In this document: positions 47,352 to 59,423 of the stretch, in pieces | How the letters are laid out: every line of letters begins with the position of its first letter | How positions within the stretch are numbered: the first letter of the stretch is position 1 | Made by a program: the position numbers and the translations under genes | From: Boesenbergia rotunda | Lineage: Eukaryota; Streptophyta; Magnoliopsida; Zingiberales; Zingiberaceae | DNA length: 64,000 nucleotides | Reading direction: 5' to 3' | Assembly: GCA_024364735.1 (NCBI GenBank) | Contig: JAGFNQ010010085.1 | Coordinates: 124,001-188,000 of the forward strand | Notes under the pieces: model-generated | What the model saw: the letters and a program-made list of their open reading frames with translations, nothing else | The model's database searches: none | What the model was told of the DNA's origin: nothing

Positions 47352-47605
47352 TTAAAGCGGTCTGTCTTCACACTCACATAGGTGACGCTTCTATCAAGAG
47401 TATCTTACCATACTCCACCTTATAAAGCTATAGAAGCCATTAAAAGCATAAGTTTAACCTCACTACAGTGGTAGGACAACACATATTCATCTTAGGATTG
47501 AGATATAGATAATATATCTCGTGTGTTGTAACATAACTTCTGTAATTTCGTTAGCCCATTGAACCAAAATCTTAGGATCTCCAGTCAACAAGGCTGGGTT
47601 ACCAC
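47352..47605 (-). pseudogene. Copia RNase H end and 3' region (continued)
   Basis: On the minus strand the C-terminal copia block CGNPALLTGDPKILVQWANE is readable after joining across the 47606-49947 insertion. It is followed by 3' untranslated sequence running toward 42436. Confidence 0.6.
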
Positions 47606-49947
47606 TGATAAATACTATTTTATTGATTATTTGAGCTGCTAAAATCCATGTTTGACTTATGTTTTTATTGCCAAAATTGTGAAATTGCCCTAGGTTTTAG
47701 AACTTACCTTTATTTTGGACTTAAATGCAAATATGCAAATTTTTGGATTATTTTGGCCACTAAATTCTTGATTTATTTTTGTAGGCATCAAAGGTTCAAG
47801 GACCTAGGGCATATTAGGTCAAACTCGAGTCGGAAGTGACCCGGATCGAATTATCAAGATTATGATTTAATCTGGGTCGTCCGATTCAAGAGCGGCTAGA
47901 TCCGAGCCATCCGGGATGATCTGAGGCAATCCGAGCTAGGGCTAGGGTTGATCAAGCACCCTGATCAAGATCTGAAGGTTTCATCCCCATCAGAGCAAGA
48001 TCAGCCGTTGGATCAAGCTTGGAGGGCTCTAGATCGCCCAATCACAGATTAGGTTGATCTGGACCATCCGTTGCAAATCTAGAGGATCCGAGCTACCATG
48101 AGGCAGATCCTGACCCCAGATCATTATCATCAAAGTTTGGCTCCAATCAGAGCAAGATCAGCCGTTGGATTGAAGTGGTTCAATCTGGACCGTCCGTACT
48201 TAAGTATTTAATCAAAAATCTGCCGCAGCCCAGGGTCGTCGCGTCTTCAGTGTTCATCGCCGCAGTCATCCTCCTTCTTCATTTTTCTTCAGTTTTTAGC
48301 TAGTTTCTTTCAATCCAAGGCGCGTCCACTCGATTTTCTTGCTGAATTCACATACTAGGTCATTGGGGAGGCCATCAGTCTTGTTTCCGAATCGAAATTG
48401 CCCAAGAACAGAGTTTGTGAGAGGTTTCTACAGCTCTGTCCAATTTGCACCCTTCGGATCGGCTGTGCTCTACTACCTTCCACCTGAGCTATCCAGAGGA
48501 GTTCCCTGAGTAGCTTGGATCATCATCCACTCACCCACGCACGCAGACACAGCTGCAATGAAGAATTCGTATGGAAAATTCAGAAATGGGCAATTTGAGC
48601 TGTATTCAACCGCGGATGAAGTTTTCCCCATGATTTGCTGAGCTTGCGGGTCCGAGGCTCTCCCTTGCTTGACAACCAAGGAGTATCTGAACTCTGGAAG
48701 GAATCGAGGAGTAGATTTCATCAGTTTAATTTCATGTTTAGCTGTAGATTTCAATTCTTTCGAACTCTGTCCTGTTTTCTGAATTTGCAGTTTTATCAGC
48801 TGTTTGGTTTGTTTTCTGCATTGTTTAGCTTAATTAGGTTTCAATTCTTAGATGCTAAGTAGTTTAAGAGCTTGTTTAAGTGACAATTAGATTCAATTTC
48901 AAGTAGTTTGCAATTTATTTCTTGCGTGCCGAGTGGAATTGCTGCGTGCCAAGTTGTTGGCTGCGTATCAACATTTTCAGTTTCCTTTCATTAGTTTCTG
49001 TTAAGAAATTGTTAGCTAAGTTTCCTTGCACCTAGATTAGTTGCTTTAATTTGTTTTGCACTAGCTAGTTTAGCCCTTGATCTATTGCGAGAGAGAATTC
49101 TTTAGTTAAGCCCTTAATTTCTGCATCCTTAATTTCAGAAATTCGAATTCTGAATTTATTTTGTTTCCCTAATTCTGATTTTAGTTCCAATTTCTCACTT
49201 TAGTCTTGTTTAGTTCTTTCTTAACACCATTGTTTTCCAATTGAATCACTCAGTTTAAACCCTTGAGCCGAAAATTCACTTATTCCTTGATTTAGAACTA
49301 GTTTTTGGCACAAAAGTCTTCCCTTGCGTGCCAACTGCCTTAGACCTGTTTGCATCTGAATTTAGTTTGCTTTTGTGGCATATGATTGTGTTTGAAATCA
49401 ATAAGCTAGGATTCACTCAATTCTGAATTTTTATTGGCAGTGGTTAGGTTCCAAAAACATTATAGCTAGTTAATGCTTATTGCTTGTGTAATTTCCGAAA
49501 ATCTACTTTGCATTGATTTGTCTTAGTTTGTTTGTTTCCAAAAACTACCAATTCTATCTTTACTTAATTGTTTAGCATTTGTTTTGGTTTGTTAAAAACA
49601 GAAAACGATTTCCCATAAAAAAATTGGTAAATGCTTACTTAGGATTCCATTAGGTTGAGTACTAAGTGCCATCTCTTTGCTTAGTTCCATTGCTCACTTT
49701 CCTTTATTTTCATTTCATTTTCATTCTCAATTGCAATCCAAATTCAATCATTTATTTGAAACCCAAAAACATAAACGACAAAAAAACACAAGCTCGAATC
49801 AAACACGACAACTAGCCCCGAGAAAAATACGACCTGTGGCCCCTATATTACATTTTCATACTTTTGATTGTAAAAAGGGTTTCCAGCATTCATTTATAAA
49901 TTCTAAATTTGAGGCCCACATTCGTGACACATAGTTTGGGCCTATCA
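47606..49947 (+). mobile_element. Solo LTR of the TGATAA family, 2342 bp
   Basis: The ends are TGATAA... and ...GGCCTATCA, a 5-bp inverted pair TGATA/TATCA. CCAC flanks both sides (47602-47605 and 49948-49951), and the exact duplication may be 5 bp with one base ambiguous. Its removal joins the copia RNase H frame. The 3' part has GAGAAAAATACGACCTGTGG, like LTR ends of Tat/Athila-type Ty3 elements. The body carries GATCAGCCGTTGGAT repeats. Confidence 0.7.
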
Positions 49948-51473
49948 CCACCACAGTCGTTTTAGTTGTAGATTTTAATCTCATTCCTCTTGATGAGTAG
50001 TATACTTGATCTCGATTTAGCCCCTTCGTAAGAGGATCTACTAAATTATCTTTGGACTTAACATATTTGATTGCAATCACTCCATTCGAGATCAACTGCC
50101 TAATGGTATTATGTCTACGACGTATATGCCGTAACTTACCATTATGCATACTACTCTATGCCCTTACAATCGTCGATTGACTATCACAGCATATAAGTAC
50201 GGCGGGCACATGTTTCGTCTATCTCGGAATATCTTCTAAAAAGTTCCGCAGTCATTCAGCTTCCTCAGCTGCATAGTAGACTTCCAAGATATCGTTCCCC
50301 TACCGATCGTGAATATATATCCACTAGTAAATTTGGAGTCTTTTATATCTGATATCCAATTAGCATCACAGTATCCCTCTAAGACAGCGGGATATCTCTC
50401 GCATCAGTGCTTTCCAATGGGTGTCGTTTGGATTACTCATTAAACGACTCAGCTTGTTGACCGCACAGGCAATATCCGGTCGTGTGCAGTTTGTGAGATA
50501 CATCAAGCTGCCTATTATCCGAGAATTTCCAATTGCGATATGGGCTCACCATGGTTTTTCGCTAAGTGTTGACTTAGATCCATAGGTGTTTTCACTATAG
50601 AGAGATCGTACGCTTTGAACTTTTTCAATATCGATTCTACATAGTGGGATTGTGTCAGAACTATCCCATCAGATGTCCTGAGAATTTTAATTCTTAATAT
50701 AACATCTGCTCAACCCATATTTTTCATATCAAAATTGTTGGTCAACGTTCTCTTTGTACTCATGATTATCTTACGATTACTGCTCATTATAAGCATGTCG
50801 TCTACATATAGACACACGATTACATGACTTTTAAGTGTGGTTTTGACATAAATGCATTTTTCACATTCATTTATTTTGAATTCGTTTGACAACATTATTT
50901 TGTCAAAATTTTCATGTCATTGTTTAGGCACTTGTTTAAGTCCGTATAACGACTTAACAAGTCGATACACCTTTTCCTCTTTTCCTGGAGCTACGACCCC
51001 CTCAGATTGCTCCATGTAGATTTTTTCTTCCAACTCACCATTTAAGAACGCAGCTTTAACATCCATTTGATGTATTTCAAGGTCATACAATGTTGCGATG
51101 ACTATCAGCACTCGTATGGATGTAATCTTTGTCACATGTGAGTAAGTATCGAAGTAGTCAAGACCTTCCTTTTGCTTGAACACTTTGACTACATGTCTAG
51201 CCTTATATTTATCAATCGATCCATCAGCTTTATACTTGCATTTTAGTATCCACTTACAACCTAATGGTTTAGTACCAGTTGGAAGGTCCACTAATTCCCA
51301 AGTATAATTATTCATGATGGACTCGATTTCATTATTAACAGTCTTTTGCCATAATGGGGTGTCGGTACTAGAGAGAACTTCACTTAATATTCTTCGGTCT
51401 ATTTCCGACATAAAAGTCATGAAGTCCGACCCAAATGATTTCTCAACTCTAGCCCGTTTGCTCCGACGTGGCT
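49948..51473 (-). pseudogene. Copia reverse transcriptase and RNase H, broken
   Basis: Minus-strand frames in order: at 51420-50917 the first part of the reverse transcriptase (NNYTWELVDLPTG, LGCKWILKCKYKADGSIDKY, QMDVKAAFLNGELEEKIYM, LYGLKQ); at 50895-50710 the catalytic YVDD block (VIVCLYVDDMLIMSS); at 50149-49950 the RNase H end (HIRRRHNTIRQLI, YVKSKDNLVDPLTKGL). Several stops and shifts lie between them. Part of the large copia element and not functional. Confidence 0.85.
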
Positions 51474-52315
51474 CTTATTGGACCTTGGATGGCTATAGAG
51501 GGGGGGGGTGAATGTAGCCAGACACCCACAAGTTGCTCTTTGAGGTTTTCTGCGTGATCAGATTAGCAGTGGAAGAAAATGCAGAACAAAGAACAAAGAA
51601 CAAAGCAGAGAAGGAAACGCAAACCAAACAAATGCTAAGACGGAGATGTACAAGGTTCGGGGATAACTTGCCCCTACTCCTTGGCATGCCCGTAAGGTGG
51701 GCGATCCCTTGATCGTCGGCAGATCAAGCCCCAATGAACACCGGATAAGATAGAGCCTCCTTCTCGGTAGAGAAACCTCTTCACAGATCTCACGGATGAT
51801 TGAACTTGAGTACAAGAGATCACACAAGAAGGAACACTCACCAAGATCTCACAGGAATGCAACAAGATCGCTCAAGCACAAAGAAACAGAGAGCACAACC
51901 CCACAGTAAAAACTTCACCCGTTTTTCTGTCTTCCTTGTTATCGCTCCTCTGCTTCCAGCCTCGTCTTAAGCCTCTGCTCCCATCACCAGGCTCTCCATC
52001 AGCATCCACTGAAGCCACAGCCTGACCCCCTGAGCACTCAGTCCACTGAAGACCCTCTCCAGCTGAGCCTCCGTCAGTTGCCAGCTGCTCTCCAGACGCC
52101 GTTGAGACCTGAAATAAGGAAACAGCCAAACCTGCTACAAGGAAAGTCTCCCATTGACTCTCCTCCAATGTTTGAATCATCCCTGTAAAGCCTGCACACT
52201 CCAATAGAAGCTTAGCAACTCATATCAAACATAATCAGCAATGTATCAGAGAATCGACAGAGAAAACAGTCGCGATCAGAGCTTCTGACATCGTATTTGA
52301 ATTAAAGTTCTGCTC

Positions 52316-52800
52316 CTGATCGGTCCCTAGACCGATCAGGAAGGACCCTAATCGGTCACCAGACCGATCCAGCAGTCTTCTGCACACTCCTGATTGGTCC
52401 CCAGACCTATCTAGCAGTCTGTTGCACACTCCAGATCGGTCCCCAGACCAATCAGGCTCCAGCCTGATCGGTCACCAGACCGATCAAGCTGCTTCCTGAT
52501 CGATCAGGAGTCATCCTGATCGGTTATAGTGAGAACCTTGCGACAAATAATCGTTCACTAGACTGATCTGAATAGTATCCCTGATCGGTCATCAGACCGA
52601 TCAGGAGCAAATCAGTAAGGTTCCCAAAACCTATTTTATGCTCCCTGATCGGTCACCGGACCGATCCGGAGCAGAGCAGCAGGTGAACTGTATGCTCCCT
52701 GATCGGTCACCAGACCGATCAGCCATCGCTGGATCGGTCACCAGACCGATCCACTAAGAAGCACCGTGCCAACTTCCTTGATCGGTCACCAGACCGATCC
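52316..52800. repeat. Array of about ten 20-base hairpin motifs
   Basis: Copies of GATCGGTCACCAGACCGATC and close variants (start near 52319, 52351, 52390, 52434, 52469, 52583, 52647, 52700, 52734, 52781), usually preceded by CT and followed by AGG. Each is an 8-bp inverted repeat with a 4-base loop. Spacers are unrelated and 15-60 bases long. The same motif caps the palindrome at 27461-27787. Confidence 0.85.
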
Positions 52801-52879
52801 AGGCAAGCCCAAATGCACTCTAAGTCACGAGAACAAGCCTCCAGCCCTTCTCTGACTCGTGTCATGCCCAGCTTCACTC

Positions 52880-53395
52880 ACTGGGACTTCAACCTAGTCC
52901 TCCAAGCTAGGACCTGGCTTCACTCACCAGGGTTTCGGTCACCCGGCTTCACTCACCGGGACCTGGCTTCACTCACCAGGATTTCAACCTAGCTTCACTC
53001 ACTAGGATTTCAATCACCTGGCTTCACTCACCAGGACCTGGCTTCACTCACCAGGACCCGGCTTCACTCACCGGGATTTCCATCACCTGGCTTCACTCAC
53101 CAGGACCCGACTTCACTCACCGAGATTTCCATCACCTGGCTTCACTCACCAGGACCCGACATCACTCACCGGGATTTCCATCACCTGACTTCACTCACCA
53201 GGACCCAGCATCACTCACCGGGATTTCCTCCAACCTAGCCCTCCAGGTTAGGACCTGGCCCTCCAAGCCAGGATTTCATCAACCTAGCCCTCCAGGTAAG
53301 GACCTGACCCTCCAAGCCAGGACTTTTCCACACCTAACCCTCCAAGCTAGGATTTTCCACACCTAACCCTCCAGATTAGGACTTTGTGCCCAGTC
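52880..53395. repeat. Minisatellite-like CTTCACTCACCAGGAC / CTAGCCCTCCAGG array
   Basis: About fifteen copies of a unit near 20-22 bases (GGCTTCACTCACCAGGACCC) grade into a second unit (AACCTAGCCCTCCAGGTTAG). They alternate with GGATTTCCATCACCT spacers, giving a higher-order period of about 60 bases. Confidence 0.8.
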
Positions 53396-53410
53396 CCCGA
53401 CTAGGACTTA

Positions 53411-54480
53411 ATTCCAATTCGTTCAACCAAACTTAAATCAAAACTTAAATCGTTGTCAACACCAAAACAACAATCAGGGTCAAACTGCATCAACAGCTCT
53501 GAGTTTTGATCGTCAATAATCCTTTTACAACAACTAAGTTCTGAAACGTCTTGTTCGTTAGAACTTCCGTTATAATCACTTTGAACATTTCCCTTCTTAT
53601 TTGGGAATACGTTTTCAAAGAATGTTGCATTCCAAGATTCTATGGTTGTTCCCACATGAATATCAGGAATGTCTAACTTGTGTACTATGAAACGATATGC
53701 ACTACTGTTATGGGCAAATCCGACAAATATCGCATCGAACGTTTTAGGTCCGATCTTTACTTGCTTTGACTTGGGTACTTCGACCTTTGTCAAGCACCCT
53801 CATACTTTCAAGTATTTGTACGATGGCTCTTGGCCTTTCCATAGTTCGAATGGCATTTTATTAGATTTCTTGTGAGGGATTTTATTGAGAATGTGATTTG
53901 TCGATAATATAACTTCCCCCCAAAAAGTTCTGGGATAAGCCTGAATTTATCAACACGATATTCATCATTTCCTTTAGTGTCTGATGTTTACGTTCGTCAA
54001 CACCATTTGATTGAGGTGAGTATGGTGCTGTTGTCTGATGAATAATGCCAGATTCTGAACAAAACTCATCAAACGATGCACCGTATTCTCCACCTCTTTC
54101 GCTACGAATTATTTTAATTCGTTTATCAAGTTGATTCTCAACTTTTGTTTTATAGGTTCTTCCTGATGTCGGGAACGTGAATCACATCAATGAGTGTTAA
54201 CTCCTTCCCAGATATCATCTTCAGGACAACTTTCTTAAGTCCGACAATCGGCGATGTCGTAGAATTGCTATATTGAGCTTTCTTCCACTTATCGAAGTAT
54301 ACTTGGAGAACATCATCTTATTCGAACAGATGTGACGTATTGCACCAGTGTCGATCCACCAATGCTTTGGGTTGTCCACCACCGTGATGGCTTCAAACAC
54401 GACCGCAGTGAGATCCAGTTCCGATAAATCAGGGAGCCTGTCATCAGAAGTTACGATATGGTTCGCAGCATCCTTCTGAC
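53411..54480 (-). pseudogene. Copia integrase C-terminal region, broken
   Basis: Minus-strand frame 53793-53411 reads PKSKQVKIGPKTFDAIFVGF, then HNSSAYRFIVHK, the usual copia integrase C-terminal (GKLGPRS..FVGYA-like) block. Between 54480 and 53800 are decayed integrase-core pieces, including a FHSSNGILLDFL-like opposite-strand shadow that should be ignored. Multiple stops. Confidence 0.65.
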
Positions 54481-55277
54481 CCTTGGTTGGTTTCTTTGAT
54501 CATCTACAATCTTTGGACAAGTGTCCTGTGTCCTGGCTTTCCGCAGTTGTAGCACGAACCCTTGAATTTTTTGCCTTGAGCCTTCTCCTTGAATTGCTTC
54601 GGCTTCTTGGCATTTGGCTCAATCATGTTGGACATCTCATCGATGGCCCACTTTGTTCCTCTAGAGTCGAATAACATTCGATTATCCTTCTCTAATCGGA
54701 GCCTCAGGATCAGGTCTTCAAGTCTCATCTCCTTTTGCTTGTGCTTGAGATAATTTTTGAAATCCTTCCACAACGGAGGGAGTTTCTCGATTACCATGGC
54801 TACTTTGAACGACTCATTCAGCTTTATGCCTTTGGTATCCAGATCATACAGTATCAATTACATGTCTTGGACTTGAGAGGTCACACTCTTGGAATCCACC
54901 ATTTTGAACTCCAGAAATCGGCCGACGATGAATTTCTTGAATCCAGCATTTTTGGTTTTGTATTTCTTCTCTAGTGATTCCCACAGATATTTTGTCGTCT
55001 CCATCGGACTATACATGTTATACAACATGTCATCCAATGCGTTGAGAACATAGTTGCGACACAAGAAATCTCTATGCGACAATGCATCGCATGCAGCCTT
55101 ACTGTTGGCATCACCTGCCTTAATGGCTGGTGGGTCTTCACGCAAAAATCGTACAAGGTTTAGCGTTGTCAGATAGAACAACATCTTCTGCTGTCATCGT
55201 TTGAAGTCAGCTCCTTTGAATTTCTCCGGCTTCTCTCCGTGCAAAATGGCGGCCGGAATGTCGTTGATCAATGCCAT
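54481..55277 (-). pseudogene. Copia gag with zinc knuckle, broken
   Basis: Begins at the ATG at 55277 (MALINDIPAAILHGEKPEKF). It continues with ETTKYLWESLEKKYKTKNAG and FLEFKMVDSKSVTSQVQDM. A stop or shift occurs near 54858, then ESFKVAMVIEKLPPLWKDFK and the knuckle CYNCGKPGH. The order and spacing are those of plant copia gag. Not functional. Confidence 0.8.
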
Positions 55278-56469
55278 ATCAACTTGCAGAATAACTTTAT
55301 TGTAGAGTGTAAGGCTCTTAACTTTATAGTCATGGTATAGTTGGTTACAATGTCACATCAACACACACAAGGTATCCGGTTTGAGTCCTGGCGGCGCCAA
55401 TTATTTTATATAATAATTGCATAATATTATTTTACAATTATTTGGTGGCGTTGTCTGGGTAAGCTGCCGGGAGGATGCAAACTGATATAATGTAACGACC
55501 CGGAAAATTCTCTTAATATTTTCTTAAAATATTAAGCATGTTTAGATAATTTTCTGAGAAACTTAGAGGTATTAATACGAACTTTGGCTCAGAAAATCCA
55601 TGTTTTCTCATTTAAATTGAGAAAACTAAGTATTAATGGGCCTTATGTGAGCTTTTTGGTACCCTAATTATAGGTGGATTTAGGTAATAATTAGTATAAA
55701 TATAAATAGGATTTAATTAGGCATATTAGCATGATTACGGGTAAGTCTTAGCCTAATTTTCCTAGTTTAATGGAGAAATTGGGTACTAATGAGCTTTAAA
55801 TGGGCTCCAAAAATGGGTATTAATTAGGTAAAATTAATATAAATATAAAAGAATTTTATTTAGGAATATTAGCACAATTATGGGTGATTTTAGGGGGATT
55901 TTCAGAATTTAGGAAAGATAAAAATAATAAAATAAATGAAATAAAAATAAAGATGCATAGCCAAGGATTGAATCTTGGACCTCTTGTACAACCATGTATG
56001 CACTAACCAACTCACCTAGCAAGGTATTGTTAGGAGGGAATGAAGTGGATATGGGTTAAGGCATAGAAGAAGATGAAGGGTCATGGAGAGACTCTTCATT
56101 TGCCTCCTTAATGGATGATAAATAGGGGGTTTGGGAGTTACCTCTTCTTCCCATTTTCCTTGCATTTTCGAAACTCTTCCTCCCCTCATCCTAACCGAAT
56201 ACCCAAGGAAGGGTTTCCCCTTGGAAAAAGCTCCACAAGAGGTCTTATCTCCAAGATCTAAGGGTTTTTCCAAGGATACAAGGACAAGGAGGCAAGGATC
56301 CAAAGATTTTGCAATCTTCTTCCCTTTCAAGGTTCGAAAAATCAAGAAACCCAAGGTAAGACTCCCTCACCTGTGGTATAATAGTTCCTTATGATTTCCA
56401 CAATTTTTAGCATGATATAGTGGGAGTTTTTGGATTTGATGTTGAAAAGAAGAAAAAAAACCAAGAACC

Positions 56470-57260
56470 CAAGGTCAAGGGTTTCGGCCACAATGTTTTA
56501 GGGGTCTATAATTTTGCCAAAAATCTTTATAATGTTGTTTAATATTCCCTTATGATGTTTAGAGGTTAAATGGAATTTTTGGGAATTTTTGGGGTACCCT
56601 AAGTACCCTTATGTTGAAAGAGACAAAACCAAGTATCCTAGAGACCCTATGGGTTTCGGCCACTAGGTTTTAGGGTTCTTAATGGTGCTAAAAATCTTGA
56701 TAATAATGTTTAATGAACTCTTATGATGTCTAGGGATTAAGTACAATTTTTGAGAATTTTTGGAGTACCCTAGGACACCCTAGGGTTTCGGCCAACATGA
56801 AAGAAACATCATCAATGCCCTAGAGACTCTATGGGTTTCGGCCACAAGGTTTTAGGGTTCATAATGATGCTAAAAATCTTTATAATGATATTTAATGTTC
56901 CCTGATGATGTTTAGAGATTAAGTATAATTTTTGGGAATTTTTGGAGTACCCTAGGATACCCTAGGGTTTCGGCCAACAACAAGAACCCTTGTGTAGGGT
57001 TGGGTTTAAAACCTCAAGTGTATGTTTTATGTTTTATCATGATATTAAGGAGATGGAGGGTGTTATGTGAATGTTCCACATGGTCTAGACACCCCATGGG
57101 TTTCGGCCAAGTACCCTAAAGGGGGAAAAGTTAGGACTTATTCCAAGTAAGGGTCCCAATGACCCTATGGTAAGGTATGATTAGGGTTTAAGCAATTATT
57201 TTGGGGTTTAATGGAATTTTTCCCATACCCCCATGGCCTTGAAGTTTCGGCCAAGAGGAG
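56470..57260. repeat. About 170-bp degenerate direct repeats within the solo LTR
   Basis: Four to five units with TATGGGTTTCGGCCACAAGG, TTTTAGGGTTCATAATG, AAAATCTTTATAATG and GGAATTTTTGGAGTACCCTA in the same order, starting near 56480, 56645, 56820 and 56960, with partial units after 57095. Confidence 0.75.
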
Positions 57261-57394
57261 GATTAGGGCTAAAGGATTAGGGTTGGCCTTAAGTATGGGA
57301 TCAAAGGGTCCTTAAGTAAAATGGAAGAGTTTCATGTTAACCAAACCATTAGTTATATGTCAAGATTTATATGATTAGGTCATGAATGTTTAAG

Positions 57395-57690
57395 ACATGC
57401 GCCATGATTTATGAATGATATGTATGAATGCCATGATTTATGAATGATATGTATGAATGCCATGTCTTATGAATGATATGCATGAATGCCATGTCTTATG
57501 AATGATATGCATGAATGTCATGTCTTATGAATGATATGCATGAATGCCATGTCTTATGAATGATATGTATGTATGCCATGCTTATGAATAATGTGTACCT
57601 ATGCCATGTTATGAATGAATGATGATGAATGACAAGTATGATGATGAATGACAAGTATGATGAATGAATGATGATGAATGAAGGATGATG
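57395..57690. repeat. 29-bp minisatellite, about 7 copies
   Basis: Unit ATGCCATGTCTTATGAATGA followed by TATGCATGA, with few differences between copies. It grades into ATGATGAATGACAAGT repeats at 57610-57690. Confidence 0.8.
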
Positions 57691-58319
57691 CTTATGTCTT
57701 TAAGGCATAAATATGCTAAACGGCACGGTCGATGGTTGACGGTACGACGGTCGTGAGGACCGGTAAATAGACCGGTAGACGGGCCGAGCCGTAACAAGTT
57801 ATGTTATGTTAAAGATGCCGTGAATGTCTTATGAATGATGAAGCATGTAAAGTATTTTACTTTATGGATGGGCTTGTACCGAACCGAAGTATGGGTCCAA
57901 GGGATGGGCACCTTAAGAACGCCCCGGTTCTGGACTATCGACTATGCTGTCCACGGTTCTGGCACTACCGTAGCTGTGCAACAGGGATGGGCACCTTAAG
58001 AACGCCTCGGTTCGGGGACTACCGACTATGCTGTCCTTACCCTAGTAGGTCGAGGCTAGCTACCTCGTATTTACTTAGGGATGCGCGCTTATGATGTATG
58101 TATGTGGTACAAGCCAGGGCCCAATGATATGATGAATATGTTTAAGCATTAAAAGTATGTTTTAAAAGGTTAAGCATCCCTATATATATATGTAATTGCC
58201 TCATGCATTCATCCATGTTATGCATTATAATTATGATAAGAATATTATGCAAAGTAAGTTTATGCAAAGCAAGTTTATGCAAGATATGTTTATGCAAATG
58301 ATTTTGTTTATGCTCATGT

Positions 58320-58750
58320 TACTATATGATGCCATGATTTGATTGTGTTTATGCTAATTTAGAATGCCATGATTTATCTATGTTCATGTTAGTTTAGGAT
58401 GTCATGATTTATTTATGTTCATGCTAGTTTAAAATGCCATGATTTTATTTATGTGCATGATAGTTTAGGGTGCCATGATTTAATTATGCTTATGCCAAGT
58501 TAGAATGCCATGATTTGATTTATGTTCATGCTAGGTTAGGATGCCATGATTTAATTATGTTATGCTAAGATAGTATGCCATGATTGGATTTATGTTCATG
58601 CTAGTTTAGAATGCCATGATTTAATTATGTTTATGCTAAGTTAGAATGCCATGATTTTTAATGATGTCCATACCAATTTATGATGCCATGTTCTAACTAT
58701 GTTATACTGAGATAGGACGCCATGATTTTATTTATGTTCGTGCTAAGAAT
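58320..58750. repeat. About 40-bp minisatellite, about 10 copies
   Basis: Unit ATGCCATGATTTAATTATGT plus TTATGCTAAGTTAGA, with variation in the middle. Two similar lower-order ATG-rich arrays lie on either side, at 58240-58320 and 58790-58980. Confidence 0.75.
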
Positions 58751-59423
58751 GTTTATGAAGTTATGTTTGTTATGTTTATGTCTACGCCAAGTATTGTGTC
58801 ATGCCATGAAGGTTTATGGTTATGTTTATGCTATGCTATGAAGATGATTATGTTATGTTTACGCCATGACGAATGAATGCTAAGTGATGAAAAGACTTAT
58901 GTTCTAAGTAAAGCACTAAGTATGTAAAGCACTAAGTATGTAATGGCTTATGTGCTTATGAATGAATGATGAATGGTTTTAGTGAGTAGGAAAGAGTCTT
59001 ACTAAGCCTGTGTGCTTATAGTCTTATTTCCTTATACCGCAGATCACGCAAGGGGACAGTAAGGAAGCAGCAGGAGGGCATCAAAGAATGTGTGTGATAG
59101 TGACTTGGCCAAGGAGCAATATGGTTGCTCGTCTCATGATAGAACTTTATCCTTACTGTTATGTGTTTAAGTATGACTCTATGACATGATACTAAGTATG
59201 ACATGATGCTACGAATGACATGATGCTAAGTATGATATGATGCTAAGTATAAAGTTACTACGTTAAGTTCCCATGTTATGGTGCTAGAAATGGTAGTAAG
59301 TGCATGTAGGAGTAAGTTAAAGGTTTCCGCTGCATTATGATGTCTACATGCCCTAAGTATGTTAACGTAACGCCGCTTTAGGGAAAAAAAAGCGGGCGTT
59401 ACATATAATTTCGTCGAGACTAG

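Larger units (their letters stand above)
51478..53406 (-). mobile_element. LTR-like insertion rich in short hairpins and tandem repeats
   Basis: This 1.93-kb block interrupts the copia frame between integrase and reverse transcriptase. CTTA flanks both sides (51474-51477 and 53407-53410). Near its left end is the G-rich motif AGAGGGGGGGGGTGAATG, a typical copia LTR end motif in plants, similar to 38300. The canonical TG/CA ends are not evident, so the borders are approximate. It contains the hairpin array at 52316-52800 and the tandem array at 52880-53395. No convincing coding sequence. Confidence 0.6.
55491..59403. mobile_element. 3913-bp solo LTR, TGTAACG...CGTTACA
   Basis: Begins TGTAACGACCC and ends GGGCGTTACA (7-bp inverted ends). 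It is flanked by the exact 5-bp duplication TATAA at 55486-55490 and 59404-59408. The empty site survives in the left copy (near 40345). Size and ends suit a chromovirus-like Ty3 LTR. It contains repeated GGGTTTCGGCCA blocks (56470-57250) and two minisatellites (57400-57690 and 58320-58720). No primer site, gag or pol. Confidence 0.9.

Noticed and set aside
52316..52800. CRISPR-like array of short repeats with unique spacers
   Set aside because: Plant genomic context, spacers of very uneven length, repeats that vary and are self-complementary, and no cas genes.
57831..58094. 87-aa frame in the 3.9-kb LTR
   Set aside because: No recognisable domain; spans direct repeats (GGGATGGGCACCTTAAGAAC) in LTR sequence.
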